Shown here piece by piece: positions 56,426 to 64,000 of a stretch of DNA of 64,000 nt. The translations under genes were made by a program, and so were the position numbers. The stretch lies in assembly GCA_964492775.1 (NCBI GenBank), contig CAZBLH010000007.1, positions 1 to 64,000 of the forward strand. The letters are read 5' to 3'. The number at the start of each line of letters is the position of its first letter. Within the stretch, counting starts at the first letter, position 1. This stretch comes from WRDS01 sp964492775. Its GTDB lineage: Bacteria; Actinomycetota; Coriobacteriia; Anaerosomatales; PHET01. The notes beneath the pieces were generated by a model, which saw only the letters and a program-made list of their open reading frames with translations, ran no database searches and was not told the DNA's origin.

Positions 56426-57115
56426 GTGGACATCGCCGTTCTCATCCCCGCTCACGAGGAGGCCGAGCGCATCGCCGCGACCGTTGAGGCAGCCCGCGCG
56501 ATTCCCGGCGTCACGCGCGTCGTGGTCGTTGACGACGGCTCGCGAGACGACACTGCCGATGCCGCGGATGCGGCAGGCGCCAAGGTCGTGCGGCTCGTCT
56601 TCAACGTCGGCAAGGGCGCGGCGCTCGAGGCTGGAGCCGCACGCGTCTCCGGCGCCGACATCGTCGTGCTGCTCGACGGCGATCTCGGCGAGACCGCCGC
56701 GCAGGCAGAGGCCCTGCTCGCGCCCGTGGTCGCCGGCGACGCGGACATGACGATCGCGACCTTCCCCCGCCCTGCCGGCAAGGCCGGGTTCGGGCTCGTG
56801 AAGGGGGTGGCGCGTTTCGGGATCGCGCGCATGGGCGGCGGTTGGCTGGCCGAGGCGCCGCTCTCAGGCCAACGCGCGATGACGCGCGAGTGCTTCGAGG
56901 CGGTTCGGCCGTTCGCCAGCGGCTACGGCGTCGAGGTCGCGCTCTCCGTGCGCGCACTGCGCCGAGGATTCCGACTCGCCGAGGTGCCGACGACGATGAC
57001 GCACGCCGCCACCGGCCGCGACCTTAAGGGCTTCGTGCACCGCGGACGGCAGTTCGTCCACGTGAGCATCGCGCTCCTCAAGCTCGCGTTCGAGCCTGGA
57101 CCCATAGACGGTTAG
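56426..57115 (+). CDS. Family 2 glycosyltransferase
   Basis: A 229-residue GT-A glycosyltransferase with nucleotide-sugar motif VLIPAHEEAERIAATVEA, VVVDDGSRDDTAD, FNVGKGAALEAGA and the metal-binding DGDLGETAAQ (about 88-97), then LSGQRAMTRECFEAV and YGVEVALSVRALRRG. It has no membrane helices, unlike dolichol-phosphate-mannose synthases with C-terminal anchors. GTG start one base after the murJ stop; surely cotranscribed with murJ. Substrates unknown. It converges with the steB-like gene at 57124 with eight bases between. Confidence 0.9.
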   Translation: MDIAVLIPAHEEAERIAATVEAARAIPGVTRVVVVDDGSRDDTADAADAAGAKVVRLVFNVGKGAALEAGAARVSGADIVVLLDGDLGETAAQAEALLAPVVAGDADMTIATFPRPAGKAGFGLVKGVARFGIARMGGGWLAEAPLSGQRAMTRECFEAVRPFASGYGVEVALSVRALRRGFRLAEVPTTMTHAATGRDLKGFVHRGRQFVHVSIALLKLAFEPGPIDG

Positions 57116-57123
57116 TCTACTGA

Positions 57124-57969
57124 CTACTCCAGCACCACCTGCGGGAAGAGCCCGCTGGCTGCCGAAGCCGTCCCATAGTACGCCGGCTCCGAGCCCGAGA
57201 GCAGCGCGATGAGCGTGTACCGGCCAACCTGCGTGCCGAGCGTGTCCAACGCGCCGACCTCGGCAGCTGCGGCCGCGGCGGCCACACCCGTGTCGTTCTC
57301 GGCGGTCTGAGCTCCGATGCCCGGCATGTTCGCGCCCTTCGCGGCCACGGCCAGCGCGACTCCTGCGCGGTCGACCTTTCCGTCGGGAGCGGCGGTCGTG
57401 ACAAGCCCGCTCGCCGAGGTACCGTCGGCCAACCCGGAGACGCTGATCACACCCGCCTCGACGAGCCCTGTGGTGACCGGCCGAGCGGTCATCGGCACCG
57501 ACCACTCGGCGGCGAGAGCGGCGCTCAGTGACTCGAGCGGCCGCTCGGGATCGGGCGCCAGCTCGGTAACGCGCTCCCGGTACTCCTCGTCTTCAAGCCC
57601 CAGCCCGGGCTGAAGGATCGTCACGACCGCCACCGCGCCGCCGGCGGACTCGATCGCCTCCTGCGCGGGAGCGAGCCCCTCCTGGCGCCCCCCATTCACA
57701 ACTACGATCACGGTGCGCTCGGCGAGCCGTTCGGCGCTCCACGCGTCCACGAAGCCTGATGAGAACGCACCGAGCTGGTTGTTGCGCGCTTCGAGCTCGA
57801 CGTTCTCATCATGCAGCCTGTTGAACTCGTCGCGCAGTCCCTGGACGAGCGCTGCGGACTGCTGCTCGAACGTGCCTGTGTTCACGACGAGCCCGCCGAG
57901 CACAAGCCCGATCGCGAGCGCGAGGAACACCGAGACGAGCGATGCGATGTGGTAACGGAGGTTGTACAC
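57124..57969 (-). CDS. steB: SteB/MctB-like protein (copper transporter family, DUF3186)
   Basis: A 281-residue protein with one N-terminal membrane helix (HIASLVSVFLALAIGLVLGG), a coiled coil (GLRDEFNRLHDENVELEARNN) and an external domain. The beginning MYNLRYHIASLVSVFLALAIG is characteristic of this family. The M. tuberculosis homologue was named for a role in copper, while the corynebacterial homologue SteB works with SteA at the division site. There are no Cys/Met clusters here, so I favour the division role. It starts 19 bases after steA. Confidence 0.87.
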   Translation of the reverse strand: MYNLRYHIASLVSVFLALAIGLVLGGLVVNTGTFEQQSAALVQGLRDEFNRLHDENVELEARNNQLGAFSSGFVDAWSAERLAERTVIVVVNGGRQEGLAPAQEAIESAGGAVAVVTILQPGLGLEDEEYRERVTELAPDPERPLESLSAALAAEWSVPMTARPVTTGLVEAGVISVSGLADGTSASGLVTTAAPDGKVDRAGVALAVAAKGANMPGIGAQTAENDTGVAAAAAAAEVGALDTLGTQVGRYTLIALLSGSEPAYYGTASAASGLFPQVVLE

Positions 57970-57988
57970 GAGCGCAACCTTTCCTCGG

Positions 57989-59116
57989 CTAGAGTCCGAT
58001 CTGCGTCCGGATGCGTAAGACGATCAGCTCGATGAATGCACGGACTTCGGGTGAGATGAGCACGACGGCGCTGATCACAGCCAGCGCTCCAAGCGCGATG
58101 AACACGAGGTGCGACGGCCCGATCGAGGACCGGTAGAGCTTGTTGACGCCCTTGGCATCAACAAGTTTGGGGCCGACCTTGAGCCGGACGAGGAACGAGG
58201 ACGCCATTCCCTTGCGCCCCTTGTCCAGGTACTCCACGAGATTGGCATGCGTTCCGAGCGCCACGATCAGATCGGCGCCCGACTCCCAGCCTAGCAGGAG
58301 CGCGAGGTCCTCGCTCGTGGCCGAGAGTGGCCAGACGTGTGCGCGGTCCTCAAGCCCAAGTTCGCGGATACGCTCCATACCGGGCGCGCGGCCGTCGGCA
58401 TACGCGTGGACGACGAGCTCGGCGCCGCTTCTGAGCGCCTCGTCGGTGACCGAGTCCATGTCGCCCACGATGATGTCGGGCTTGAACCCCGCCTCGATGA
58501 TAGCGTCGGCTCCTCCATCCACGCCGATGAGCACCGGGCGCATCTCTCGGATGTAGGGCTTGAGCGCGTTGATGTCCTCTTTGAAGTCGTACCCGCGCAC
58601 GACCGCAAGCACATGTCGCCCGTGGATCTCGGTCTTGACCGGCGGGACCCACATCTCATCAAGCAGGATGTCGCGTTCCTGGTCCAGGTACTCGATGGTG
58701 TTGCGCGCGAACTTGTCGAGCTGGTCCTCGAGCCCGGCCTTGGCGGCCTCCATGCGAGCCTCGATCTCGCTGACCGAGAGCCGCTCGCCCTTGCCGCAGA
58801 GCTTGCCGTCGAGCAGGATCTCATCGCCTTCGACGACGAGCTGGTCCCCCTCTTTGACGCACTCGAAGATTCCGGGGCCAACGTTGTCGATGAGCGTGAC
58901 ACCGCCACGCGTGAGCAGCAGCGGGCCCACGTTCGGGTACGCGCCCGATATGGACGGCGAGGCATTGATGACGACCTCGACACCGGTGGCGACAAGCGCC
59001 TCGGCGCTCACGCGGTCCATGTCGACGTGGTCGATGATCGCGATGTCGGCCGAGGTCAGCCGCTTCACGAGATCCTTCGTGCGCTTGTCGAGTTTCGCTG
59101 TGCCCTGATGGCGCAT
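57989..59116 (-). CDS. steA: SteA-like cytokinetic ring protein
   Basis: A 375-residue protein with a cytoplasmic domain related to thiamin pyrophosphokinase folds (IGVDGGADAIIEAGFKP, VGDMDSVTDEAL near 220), a central coiled region (IEARMEAAKAGLEDQL) and a single C-terminal membrane helix (LVFIALGALAVISAVVLI). In Corynebacterium SteA localises to the division ring and needs SteB. ATG lies directly after the recN stop. The gene order recN-steA-steB is conserved in actinobacteria. Confidence 0.88.
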   Translation of the reverse strand: MRHQGTAKLDKRTKDLVKRLTSADIAIIDHVDMDRVSAEALVATGVEVVINASPSISGAYPNVGPLLLTRGGVTLIDNVGPGIFECVKEGDQLVVEGDEILLDGKLCGKGERLSVSEIEARMEAAKAGLEDQLDKFARNTIEYLDQERDILLDEMWVPPVKTEIHGRHVLAVVRGYDFKEDINALKPYIREMRPVLIGVDGGADAIIEAGFKPDIIVGDMDSVTDEALRSGAELVVHAYADGRAPGMERIRELGLEDRAHVWPLSATSEDLALLLGWESGADLIVALGTHANLVEYLDKGRKGMASSFLVRLKVGPKLVDAKGVNKLYRSSIGPSHLVFIALGALAVISAVVLISPEVRAFIELIVLRIRTQIGL

Positions 59117-60754
59117 CTACGCCCCTGGTCCGGATGCAGTAGCAGCCTCGAGCAGTTCGCGTGCGTGCGCAAGCGACCTGTCCGACGTATTACCCGCAAG
59201 CATACGCGCGATCTCGGCAACGCGCTCCTCGCCCTCGACGGGCGTCACCTTGGTGACCGCCTCGCCCTCGAGCGTCTCCTTGCTCACCACGAGCTGCGCG
59301 TCCGCGAAGGCCGCAACCTGCGCGAGATGGGTGACCACCAGCACCTGGTGAGTGCGCGAAAGCTCCTTGAGCCTACAGCCCACCGCATGCGCCGTCTGCC
59401 CGCCGATGCCTGCGTCAACCTCGTCGAACACAAGCGTTTCGACGCTGTCCGCGCCGCCGAGCACGCCCTTGAGCGCCAGCATGACGCGCGAGACCTCACC
59501 GCCGGAAGCGATCCGGGTCAGAGGCCGCGCAGGCTGACCGGCTGCCGGCGAGTACAGGAACTCCACGCGATCGGGTCCGTCATCGTTCCATGCCGAGAAA
59601 GGCTGCTCCGTGATTGCGATCTCGAACGATGCACCCGGCATCGCGAGGTCTTCGGTGGCTGCGGTGAGCGCAGCGATGAAGCCGGCTACGCACGAGCGCC
59701 TGGCATCGGAAAGGGCACCGGCCGCGTCTCGGAGTGCCGACTCAGCCTCCGACTCAGCCGCGCGGGCAGCCGCCAGCGCAGCATCCGAGTCAGTGGCGAC
59801 CTCGATGGCGGCTCGAGCCTCATCGCGCCGCTCGAGCACCTGCTCGAGACCGGGTCCGTACTTCTTCTTGAGCGCCGAGATCGCCGAAAGCCGCCCGAGC
59901 AGCTCATCAAGCACGCGCGGGTCGTGCTCGATGCCGTCCCGGTACGCGCGCACGCCCATGCCGACGTCGTCTACAAGCGTCTCCAGCTCGCGGAGCCGCC
60001 CGGCGAGCTCGTCGAGCGCCGGGTCGATGCCTGCGACCCGCGCGAGCGCGCCCGCTGCAACCGCCACGCGATCGAGCGCCCCGCCCTCGCCGCGGAGCGC
60101 GGCCGCGGCTGCCGCCGTAGCCTCCGCAAGCTTCTCCGCGTGCTGCAGCGCCGGCAGCCGCGACTCCAGCGCTTCGTCCTCCCCCGGCTCTGGTCCAACC
60201 GCGTCAATCTCTGCGAGGACGAAGCGCAGGTAGTCCTCGTCGCGCGCGGCAGCGGCCGCACGCTCCTCGACGGCCACGCGCGCGGCGAGGGCGGCGCGGT
60301 GCGCGGCGAGGGCGGCGCGGTAGGCAGCGAGCGGCTCGGCAATGGCGTCGCCGGCCCAGCGGTCGAGATACCCGAGGTGTGTCGCGGCCGAGAGCAGGGC
60401 CTGGTGCTCGTGCTGGCCGTGCAGGTCCACAAGCGGCCCGATTCGCTCGGCAAGCGCGCCTACGTTCGCCATCTCGCCGTCGATTCGGCAGCGGCTACGG
60501 GCGTCAACGCCCACCCGGCGCGAAACAAGCACCTGCTCGCCCGCGGCGGAGAACTCGCCCTCGATGAGCGCTTCTTTCGCGCCGGCACGCACCGAGCCGG
60601 AGTCGGCGCGGTCGCCCAGAAGCAACTTGAGCGCTCCCAAGAGCACGGTCTTGCCCGCGCCGGTCTCGCCGGTGAGCACCGTCATGCCTGGCCCGATCTC
60701 GAGCCAGGCCTCCTGGATCAACGCAAGGTCGCGGACGTGGAGTTCGTGCAGCAT
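59117..60754 (-). CDS. recN: DNA repair protein RecN
   Basis: SMC-like ATPase in double-strand break repair. 545 residues: Walker A TGETGAGKTVLLGAL (about 29-43), LVDLHGQHEHQALL, a long Ala/Arg/Glu-rich coiled coil (about 140-360), then the signature IASGGEVSRVMLALK and Walker B VFDEVDAGIGG with VVTHLAQVAAFAD. The coiled coil contains a perfect 21-bp tandem duplication. ATG at 60754, six bases after the nadK stop. Confidence 0.96.
   Translation of the reverse strand: MLHELHVRDLALIQEAWLEIGPGMTVLTGETGAGKTVLLGALKLLLGDRADSGSVRAGAKEALIEGEFSAAGEQVLVSRRVGVDARSRCRIDGEMANVGALAERIGPLVDLHGQHEHQALLSAATHLGYLDRWAGDAIAEPLAAYRAALAAHRAALAARVAVEERAAAAARDEDYLRFVLAEIDAVGPEPGEDEALESRLPALQHAEKLAEATAAAAAALRGEGGALDRVAVAAGALARVAGIDPALDELAGRLRELETLVDDVGMGVRAYRDGIEHDPRVLDELLGRLSAISALKKKYGPGLEQVLERRDEARAAIEVATDSDAALAAARAAESEAESALRDAAGALSDARRSCVAGFIAALTAATEDLAMPGASFEIAITEQPFSAWNDDGPDRVEFLYSPAAGQPARPLTRIASGGEVSRVMLALKGVLGGADSVETLVFDEVDAGIGGQTAHAVGCRLKELSRTHQVLVVTHLAQVAAFADAQLVVSKETLEGEAVTKVTPVEGEERVAEIARMLAGNTSDRSLAHARELLEAATASGPGA
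60280..60321 (-). repeat. Perfect 21-bp tandem duplication inside recN
   Basis: Two adjacent identical 21-base copies (60280-60300 and 60301-60321) encode seven residues twice, giving RAALAAHRAALAA in the coiled coil. The unit equals one heptad, so reading frame and coil register are kept. Confidence 0.9.
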
Positions 60755-60760
60755 CTGTGA

Positions 60761-61630
60761 CTAGCTCCCGTTGCGGCCCGGACCGCCAGCGAAGAACTCC
60801 TCGGCGACGGTCTCGTAGAAGTCACGCCCGTGGGACTTCACCAGGAAGACATCGTGATCGCCGTGGCGCACCTCGACGCGGTCGAGCGTGCGGCGGCATG
60901 GCAGGGACTCTCCATCAATGGTCACGCAAGCATCCCGGCGCGTCTCATCGGAGAGCGTAATCTGGACCTGCTCGTCAGGCGCGGTCACGAGCGCGCGGGC
61001 CACAAGCGTGTGCGGCGCGATCGGCACGACCACGAGCCCCTGGTAGCCGGGCGCTACGATCGGCCCACCAGCCGAGAGCGCGTACGCCGTCGACCCGGTC
61101 GCCGTCGCGACCACGACACCGTCGGCGCGAATCCCTGCGATGCGGTGCTCGTCCACGCCGATCTCAAGCGCGATCACGCGCGAGGAGGCTCCGCGAGCCA
61201 CCACGACCTCGTTCATCGCGCGGTACGACCCCGCGAGCCGGCCCTCCAACCACACGTCGGCGGTCAGCGTCGCTCGGCGCTCGATGCGTGCGTCACCCGC
61301 GAGCGCCTCGCTCACGGCCTCGTGCATCCGCGACGCCTCGGCGCCGGACAGGAACCCCAGCCGCCCGAACTTCACGCCCAGAAGCGGCGTCTCAGACTCG
61401 CCGAGCGCGTGGAATGCCTTGAGTATCGTCCCGTCTCCGCCGAGCGCCACGGCGAGCGCAGGCTCTCCAAGCGCAGTCACGCTCACGCCAAGCTCGGGCA
61501 GCCCGCAGGCCTCAGCGTCGGCCTCGGTCATCAGCGGCTCGACGCCCTGGCCAGTAAGCCACGAGGCGAGTTCCACCGCAGCGCCGATCGCCGCGGGGTT
61601 GAGCGTGTTGGGAACGAGTAGCGCCTGCAC
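60761..61630 (-). CDS. nadK: NAD kinase
   Basis: Phosphorylates NAD to NADP. 289 residues with the catalytic GGDGTILKAFH near 63, GVKFGRLGFLS, MNEVVVARG, the substrate loop ADGVVVATATGSTAYALSAGGPI and PIAPHTL. It starts directly after the tlyA stop and ends six bases before recN. tlyA-nadK-recN is a conserved trio. Confidence 0.97.
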   Translation of the reverse strand: MQALLVPNTLNPAAIGAAVELASWLTGQGVEPLMTEADAEACGLPELGVSVTALGEPALAVALGGDGTILKAFHALGESETPLLGVKFGRLGFLSGAEASRMHEAVSEALAGDARIERRATLTADVWLEGRLAGSYRAMNEVVVARGASSRVIALEIGVDEHRIAGIRADGVVVATATGSTAYALSAGGPIVAPGYQGLVVVPIAPHTLVARALVTAPDEQVQITLSDETRRDACVTIDGESLPCRRTLDRVEVRHGDHDVFLVKSHGRDFYETVAEEFFAGGPGRNGS

Positions 61631-62425
61631 CTAGCCTCCCAGTGCCTCATGTGCCTCGGCGACGACCATCTCGGGCGTCGCGGCCGTGGCCTCGCCTGTG
61701 CGCGAAGCCCACAACCAGAACTCGATGTTACCTTCAGGGCCCGTTATCGGCGAGAACGCGAGCCCGCGCACGACGAGCCCCGCCTGCTCTGCCGCCTGCG
61801 CGGCCGAGGCGAGCACGTCCACATGAACCTCGGCATCCCTGACCACTCCCTTTTTGCCCACACGGCCCTTACCGGCCTCGAACTGAGGCTTAACCAGCGC
61901 GAGTAAGTCGCCCTCATCGCCGAGAAGCGCGAGCAAGTGCGGCATAACGGTCCGAAGCGAGATGAAGGACACGTCGCACACGACCATGTCGAAGGGGGCG
62001 CCCAGCGCGGCCGGGTCAGCGTGGCGCACGTTCGTACGTTCGACCACTGTGACCCGCTCGTCGGTGCGCAGACTCCAGGCGAGCTGGCCGTACCCGACAT
62101 CGAGGGCGACGACGCTGGCCGCGCCGGCCTGCAATAGGCAGTCGGTGAACCCGCCGGTCGAGGCGCCGACGTCGATCGCGCGTCGGCCTTCGATAGGGAC
62201 ATCGAAGCGCTTCAGCGCACCCGCGAGCTTCTCGCCGCCGCGCGACACGTACCGAGGACGCTCGGCGACCTCGATGACGGCATCCTCGTCCACGAGCTGA
62301 CCGGCTTTGGTGACGACCTCACCTGCGACACGCACGGAACCAGCGAGAATCACCGCCCGCGCCTGCTCTCGGCTGGGCAGCAGCCCTCTCTCAGCCAGCA
62401 GTGCGTCGATGCGCCGCCGCGCCAT
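61631..62425 (-). CDS. tlyA: TlyA-family rRNA 2'-O-methyltransferase
   Basis: Homologue of TlyA, which in mycobacteria methylates 16S C1409 and 23S C1920. 264 residues: N-terminal S4 domain (RRIDALLAERGLLPSREQAR through VSRGGEKL), FtsJ-type SAM motif DVGASTGGFTDCLLQAGA near residue 86, catalytic region VVCDVSFISL and VKPQFEAGKG. The start is 35 bases inside the dxs 3' end. TlyA loss gives capreomycin resistance in mycobacteria; the gene here is intact. Confidence 0.94.
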   Translation of the reverse strand: MARRRIDALLAERGLLPSREQARAVILAGSVRVAGEVVTKAGQLVDEDAVIEVAERPRYVSRGGEKLAGALKRFDVPIEGRRAIDVGASTGGFTDCLLQAGAASVVALDVGYGQLAWSLRTDERVTVVERTNVRHADPAALGAPFDMVVCDVSFISLRTVMPHLLALLGDEGDLLALVKPQFEAGKGRVGKKGVVRDAEVHVDVLASAAQAAEQAGLVVRGLAFSPITGPEGNIEFWLWASRTGEATAATPEMVVAEAHEALGG

Positions 62426-64000
62426 CGTTCCTCGTCTCCTGCAGCCTGGCGAGAACGCCGGCCCGCACCCCTTCCGCGGTGAGCCCGAGGTCCGCGTGCA
62501 GCCTCGAGGTCGCGCCGTGCGAAACGAAGCAGTCCGGAACGGCGAAACGGACGAGCGGCGAGTCGAGTTCGAGGTCCGCGAGCGCCTCGGCGACAGCGCC
62601 GCCGAACCCGCCGGCCGACGCGTTCTCCTCGAGCGTCGCGATCAGCGCGTGCGAGCCTGCCGCCTGCGCGACCATCTCAAGGTCGAGCGGCTTGATCCAG
62701 CGCGCGTTGATGACGCTTGCCGAGACACCGTCGGCAGCCAGAAGGTCAGCGGTCTGCTCGGCGACGTACGTCATCCTGCCCACAGCCAGGATCGCGACAT
62801 CGCTCCCCTCTCGGCGCACCTGCGCGCGCCCGGGCTCCCAGGTCTCGGGGGTCTCGGGCAGGCCTACGCCGGCGGCCGCGCCGCGCGGGTACCGGATCGC
62901 GACCGGGCCGCTTGCGGCAAGCGCGGTATGGAGCGCGTGCGCGAGCTCGGCCTCGTCGGCGGGCGCGAGCACCATCAGGTTCGGAATCGAGCGTAGGTAG
63001 GTGAGGTCGAAGACGCCGTGGTGCGTGGGGCCGTCCTCGCCCACCAGACCCGCGCGGTCCAGGCAGAAGACGACGTGCAGGTTCTGCAGCGCGACGTCCA
63101 TGATGAGCTGGTCGTAAGCGCGCTGCATGAAGGTCGAGTAGATCGCCACGACAGGCATCCGCCCGCCGAGCGCGAGCCCGGCTGCGAGTCCCACCGCGTG
63201 CTGCTCGGCGATGCCGACGTCGTAGAAGCGCGACGGGAAGCGCGCTGCGAAGCGGTCGAGGCCGGTGCCGCTCGGCATGGCAGCGGTGATCGCGACGATG
63301 CTGTCGTTCTTCTCGGCTTCGGCGACAAGCGAGCGCGAGAACGCCTCGGTGAAGCTCATCGCGCCGCCGGAGCCGTTGGTCTTGCCCGTCTCGACCGAGA
63401 ACGGCCCGATGCCGTGGAATGCGGCCGGGTGCGTCTCGGCAGGGTTGTAGCCGGAGCCCTTGGTGGTCACCGCGTGCACGATGACCGGAGCGTTGGTGCG
63501 CTTGGCCGCGCTCACAGCCGTCTCGACCGCGGCGACGTCGTGGCCGTCAATGGGCCCGATGTACTTGAGCCCGAGCTCCTCGAAAAGCATCCCGGGCACC
63601 AGCAGCTGCTTCACGGACTCCTTGACGGCCTCGCCGGCGTCCACCATCACCTTGCCGAGCGGGGTCGACGAGAGCCGCGACTCCACGCCGTCGCGCAGGC
63701 GCTGGTAGCGCGGGTCGAAGCGCACGCGCGCCAGGTAACTCGCGAGGGCGCCGACGTTCTCCGAGATAGACATCTCGTTGTCGTTCAGCACTATCACCAG
63801 GCGCGTGCCGAGGTGGCCGAGATGGTTCAGGGCCTCGAACGACATGCCACCGGTCATCGATCCGTCGCCGATAAGCACGAGCACCGTCTCGTCCCCGCCA
63901 CGCGCGTCGCGAGCGAGCGCGAGGCCGAGGCCCACCGAGATGGAGTCGGAGGCGTGACCGGTGTCGAACGCGTCGAACTCGGACTCAGAGCGCTTGGGGA
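62391..64000 (-). CDS. dxs: 1-Deoxy-D-xylulose-5-phosphate synthase, C-terminal part (runs off the right edge)
   Basis: First enzyme of the MEP isoprenoid pathway, a thiamin-diphosphate transketolase-like protein. 536 C-terminal residues are visible. GHASDSIS is the start of the catalytic region, followed by TPP motif VLIGDGSMTGGMSFEALN, LNDNEMSISENVG, and the second domain with DVGIAEQHAVGLAAG, STFMQRAYDQLIMDVALQ and a transketolase C-terminal domain. About 100 N-terminal residues lie outside the window. Isoprenoids made here supply undecaprenyl phosphate for the MraY, MurG and MurJ steps encoded nearby. Confidence 0.96.
   Translation of the reverse strand, partial: PKRSESEFDAFDTGHASDSISVGLGLALARDARGGDETVLVLIGDGSMTGGMSFEALNHLGHLGTRLVIVLNDNEMSISENVGALASYLARVRFDPRYQRLRDGVESRLSSTPLGKVMVDAGEAVKESVKQLLVPGMLFEELGLKYIGPIDGHDVAAVETAVSAAKRTNAPVIVHAVTTKGSGYNPAETHPAAFHGIGPFSVETGKTNGSGGAMSFTEAFSRSLVAEAEKNDSIVAITAAMPSGTGLDRFAARFPSRFYDVGIAEQHAVGLAAGLALGGRMPVVAIYSTFMQRAYDQLIMDVALQNLHVVFCLDRAGLVGEDGPTHHGVFDLTYLRSIPNLMVLAPADEAELAHALHTALAASGPVAIRYPRGAAAGVGLPETPETWEPGRAQVRREGSDVAILAVGRMTYVAEQTADLLAADGVSASVINARWIKPLDLEMVAQAAGSHALIATLEENASAGGFGGAVAEALADLELDSPLVRFAVPDCFVSHGATSRLHADLGLTAEGVRAGVLARLQETRNDGAAAHRRTAG

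Noticed and set aside
58337..60760. An 807-codon open frame on the plus strand
   Set aside because: It is antisense to steA and recN, has His/Arg/Ala composition typical of high-GC shadow frames, no ribosome site and no recognisable domain.

Overview
This is a 64 kb stretch of a high-GC chromosome that reads almost entirely as housekeeping DNA. About nine tenths of it is transcribed from the minus strand. The content points to an actinobacterium: SepF and DivIVA are present and FtsA is absent, and there is a tlyA-nadK-recN-steA-steB (MctB-like) ... pyrG ... xerD order like the one known from Mycobacterium tuberculosis. MurE carries the DNPR motif of the meso-diaminopimelate type. Two leaders of classical transcription-attenuation type (PyrR and a terminator-class T-box), more typical of Firmicutes, suggest a deep-branching actinobacterial class such as Coriobacteriia. 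That placement is inference from gene content only.

Layout, reading along the plus-strand coordinates. Positions 1-6.8 kb hold a pyrimidine operon transcribed leftwards: promoter, PyrR leader and attenuator, pyrR, pyrB, pyrC, carA, a tandem universal stress protein, and the first half of carB. Positions 6.8-16.3 kb hold rluD, lspA, a DksA/TraR-type zinc-finger gene, ileS behind a T-box with an AUC specifier, then yggU, divIVA, yggT, proC, sepF, yggS. A complete pstSCAB-phoU phosphate operon (15.7-19.9 kb) sits between yggS and pgeF, where division clusters are usually continuous. pgeF contains a 10-N assembly gap that throws its two halves out of frame. A lone plus-strand DUF4013-like membrane gene separates pgeF from ftsZ.

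Positions 21.9-38.0 kb are a full dcw cluster (mraZ-rsmH-ftsL-pbp-murE-murF-mraY-murD-ftsW-murG-murC-murB-ftsQ-ftsZ), mostly with overlapping start and stop codons. It starts from a good sigma-70-type promoter overlapped by three GTG repeats at 10-bp spacing that look like an MraZ operator. To its right is a plus-strand pair: a 45-residue membrane protein with its own promoter and terminator, and a DUF4349 protein. Then come a nucleoside-type BMP ABC transporter, xerD and alanine dehydrogenase.

Positions 47-64 kb hold a DUF3866 gene coupled to an M20 peptidase, pyrG, an MraY-family transferase coupled to a 770-residue phosphatase-like polytopic membrane protein, the divergent murJ plus a family 2 glycosyltransferase, then steB, steA, recN, nadK, tlyA and the C-terminal part of dxs.

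I see no prophage, insertion sequence, CRISPR array, tRNA, rRNA or defence island. The most interesting unexplained items are the phosphatase-like/MraY-like envelope pair with an 11-bp-period direct repeat between it and murJ, the stand-alone 45-residue membrane protein, the DUF3866-peptidase pair, and the insertion of pst into the division cluster.
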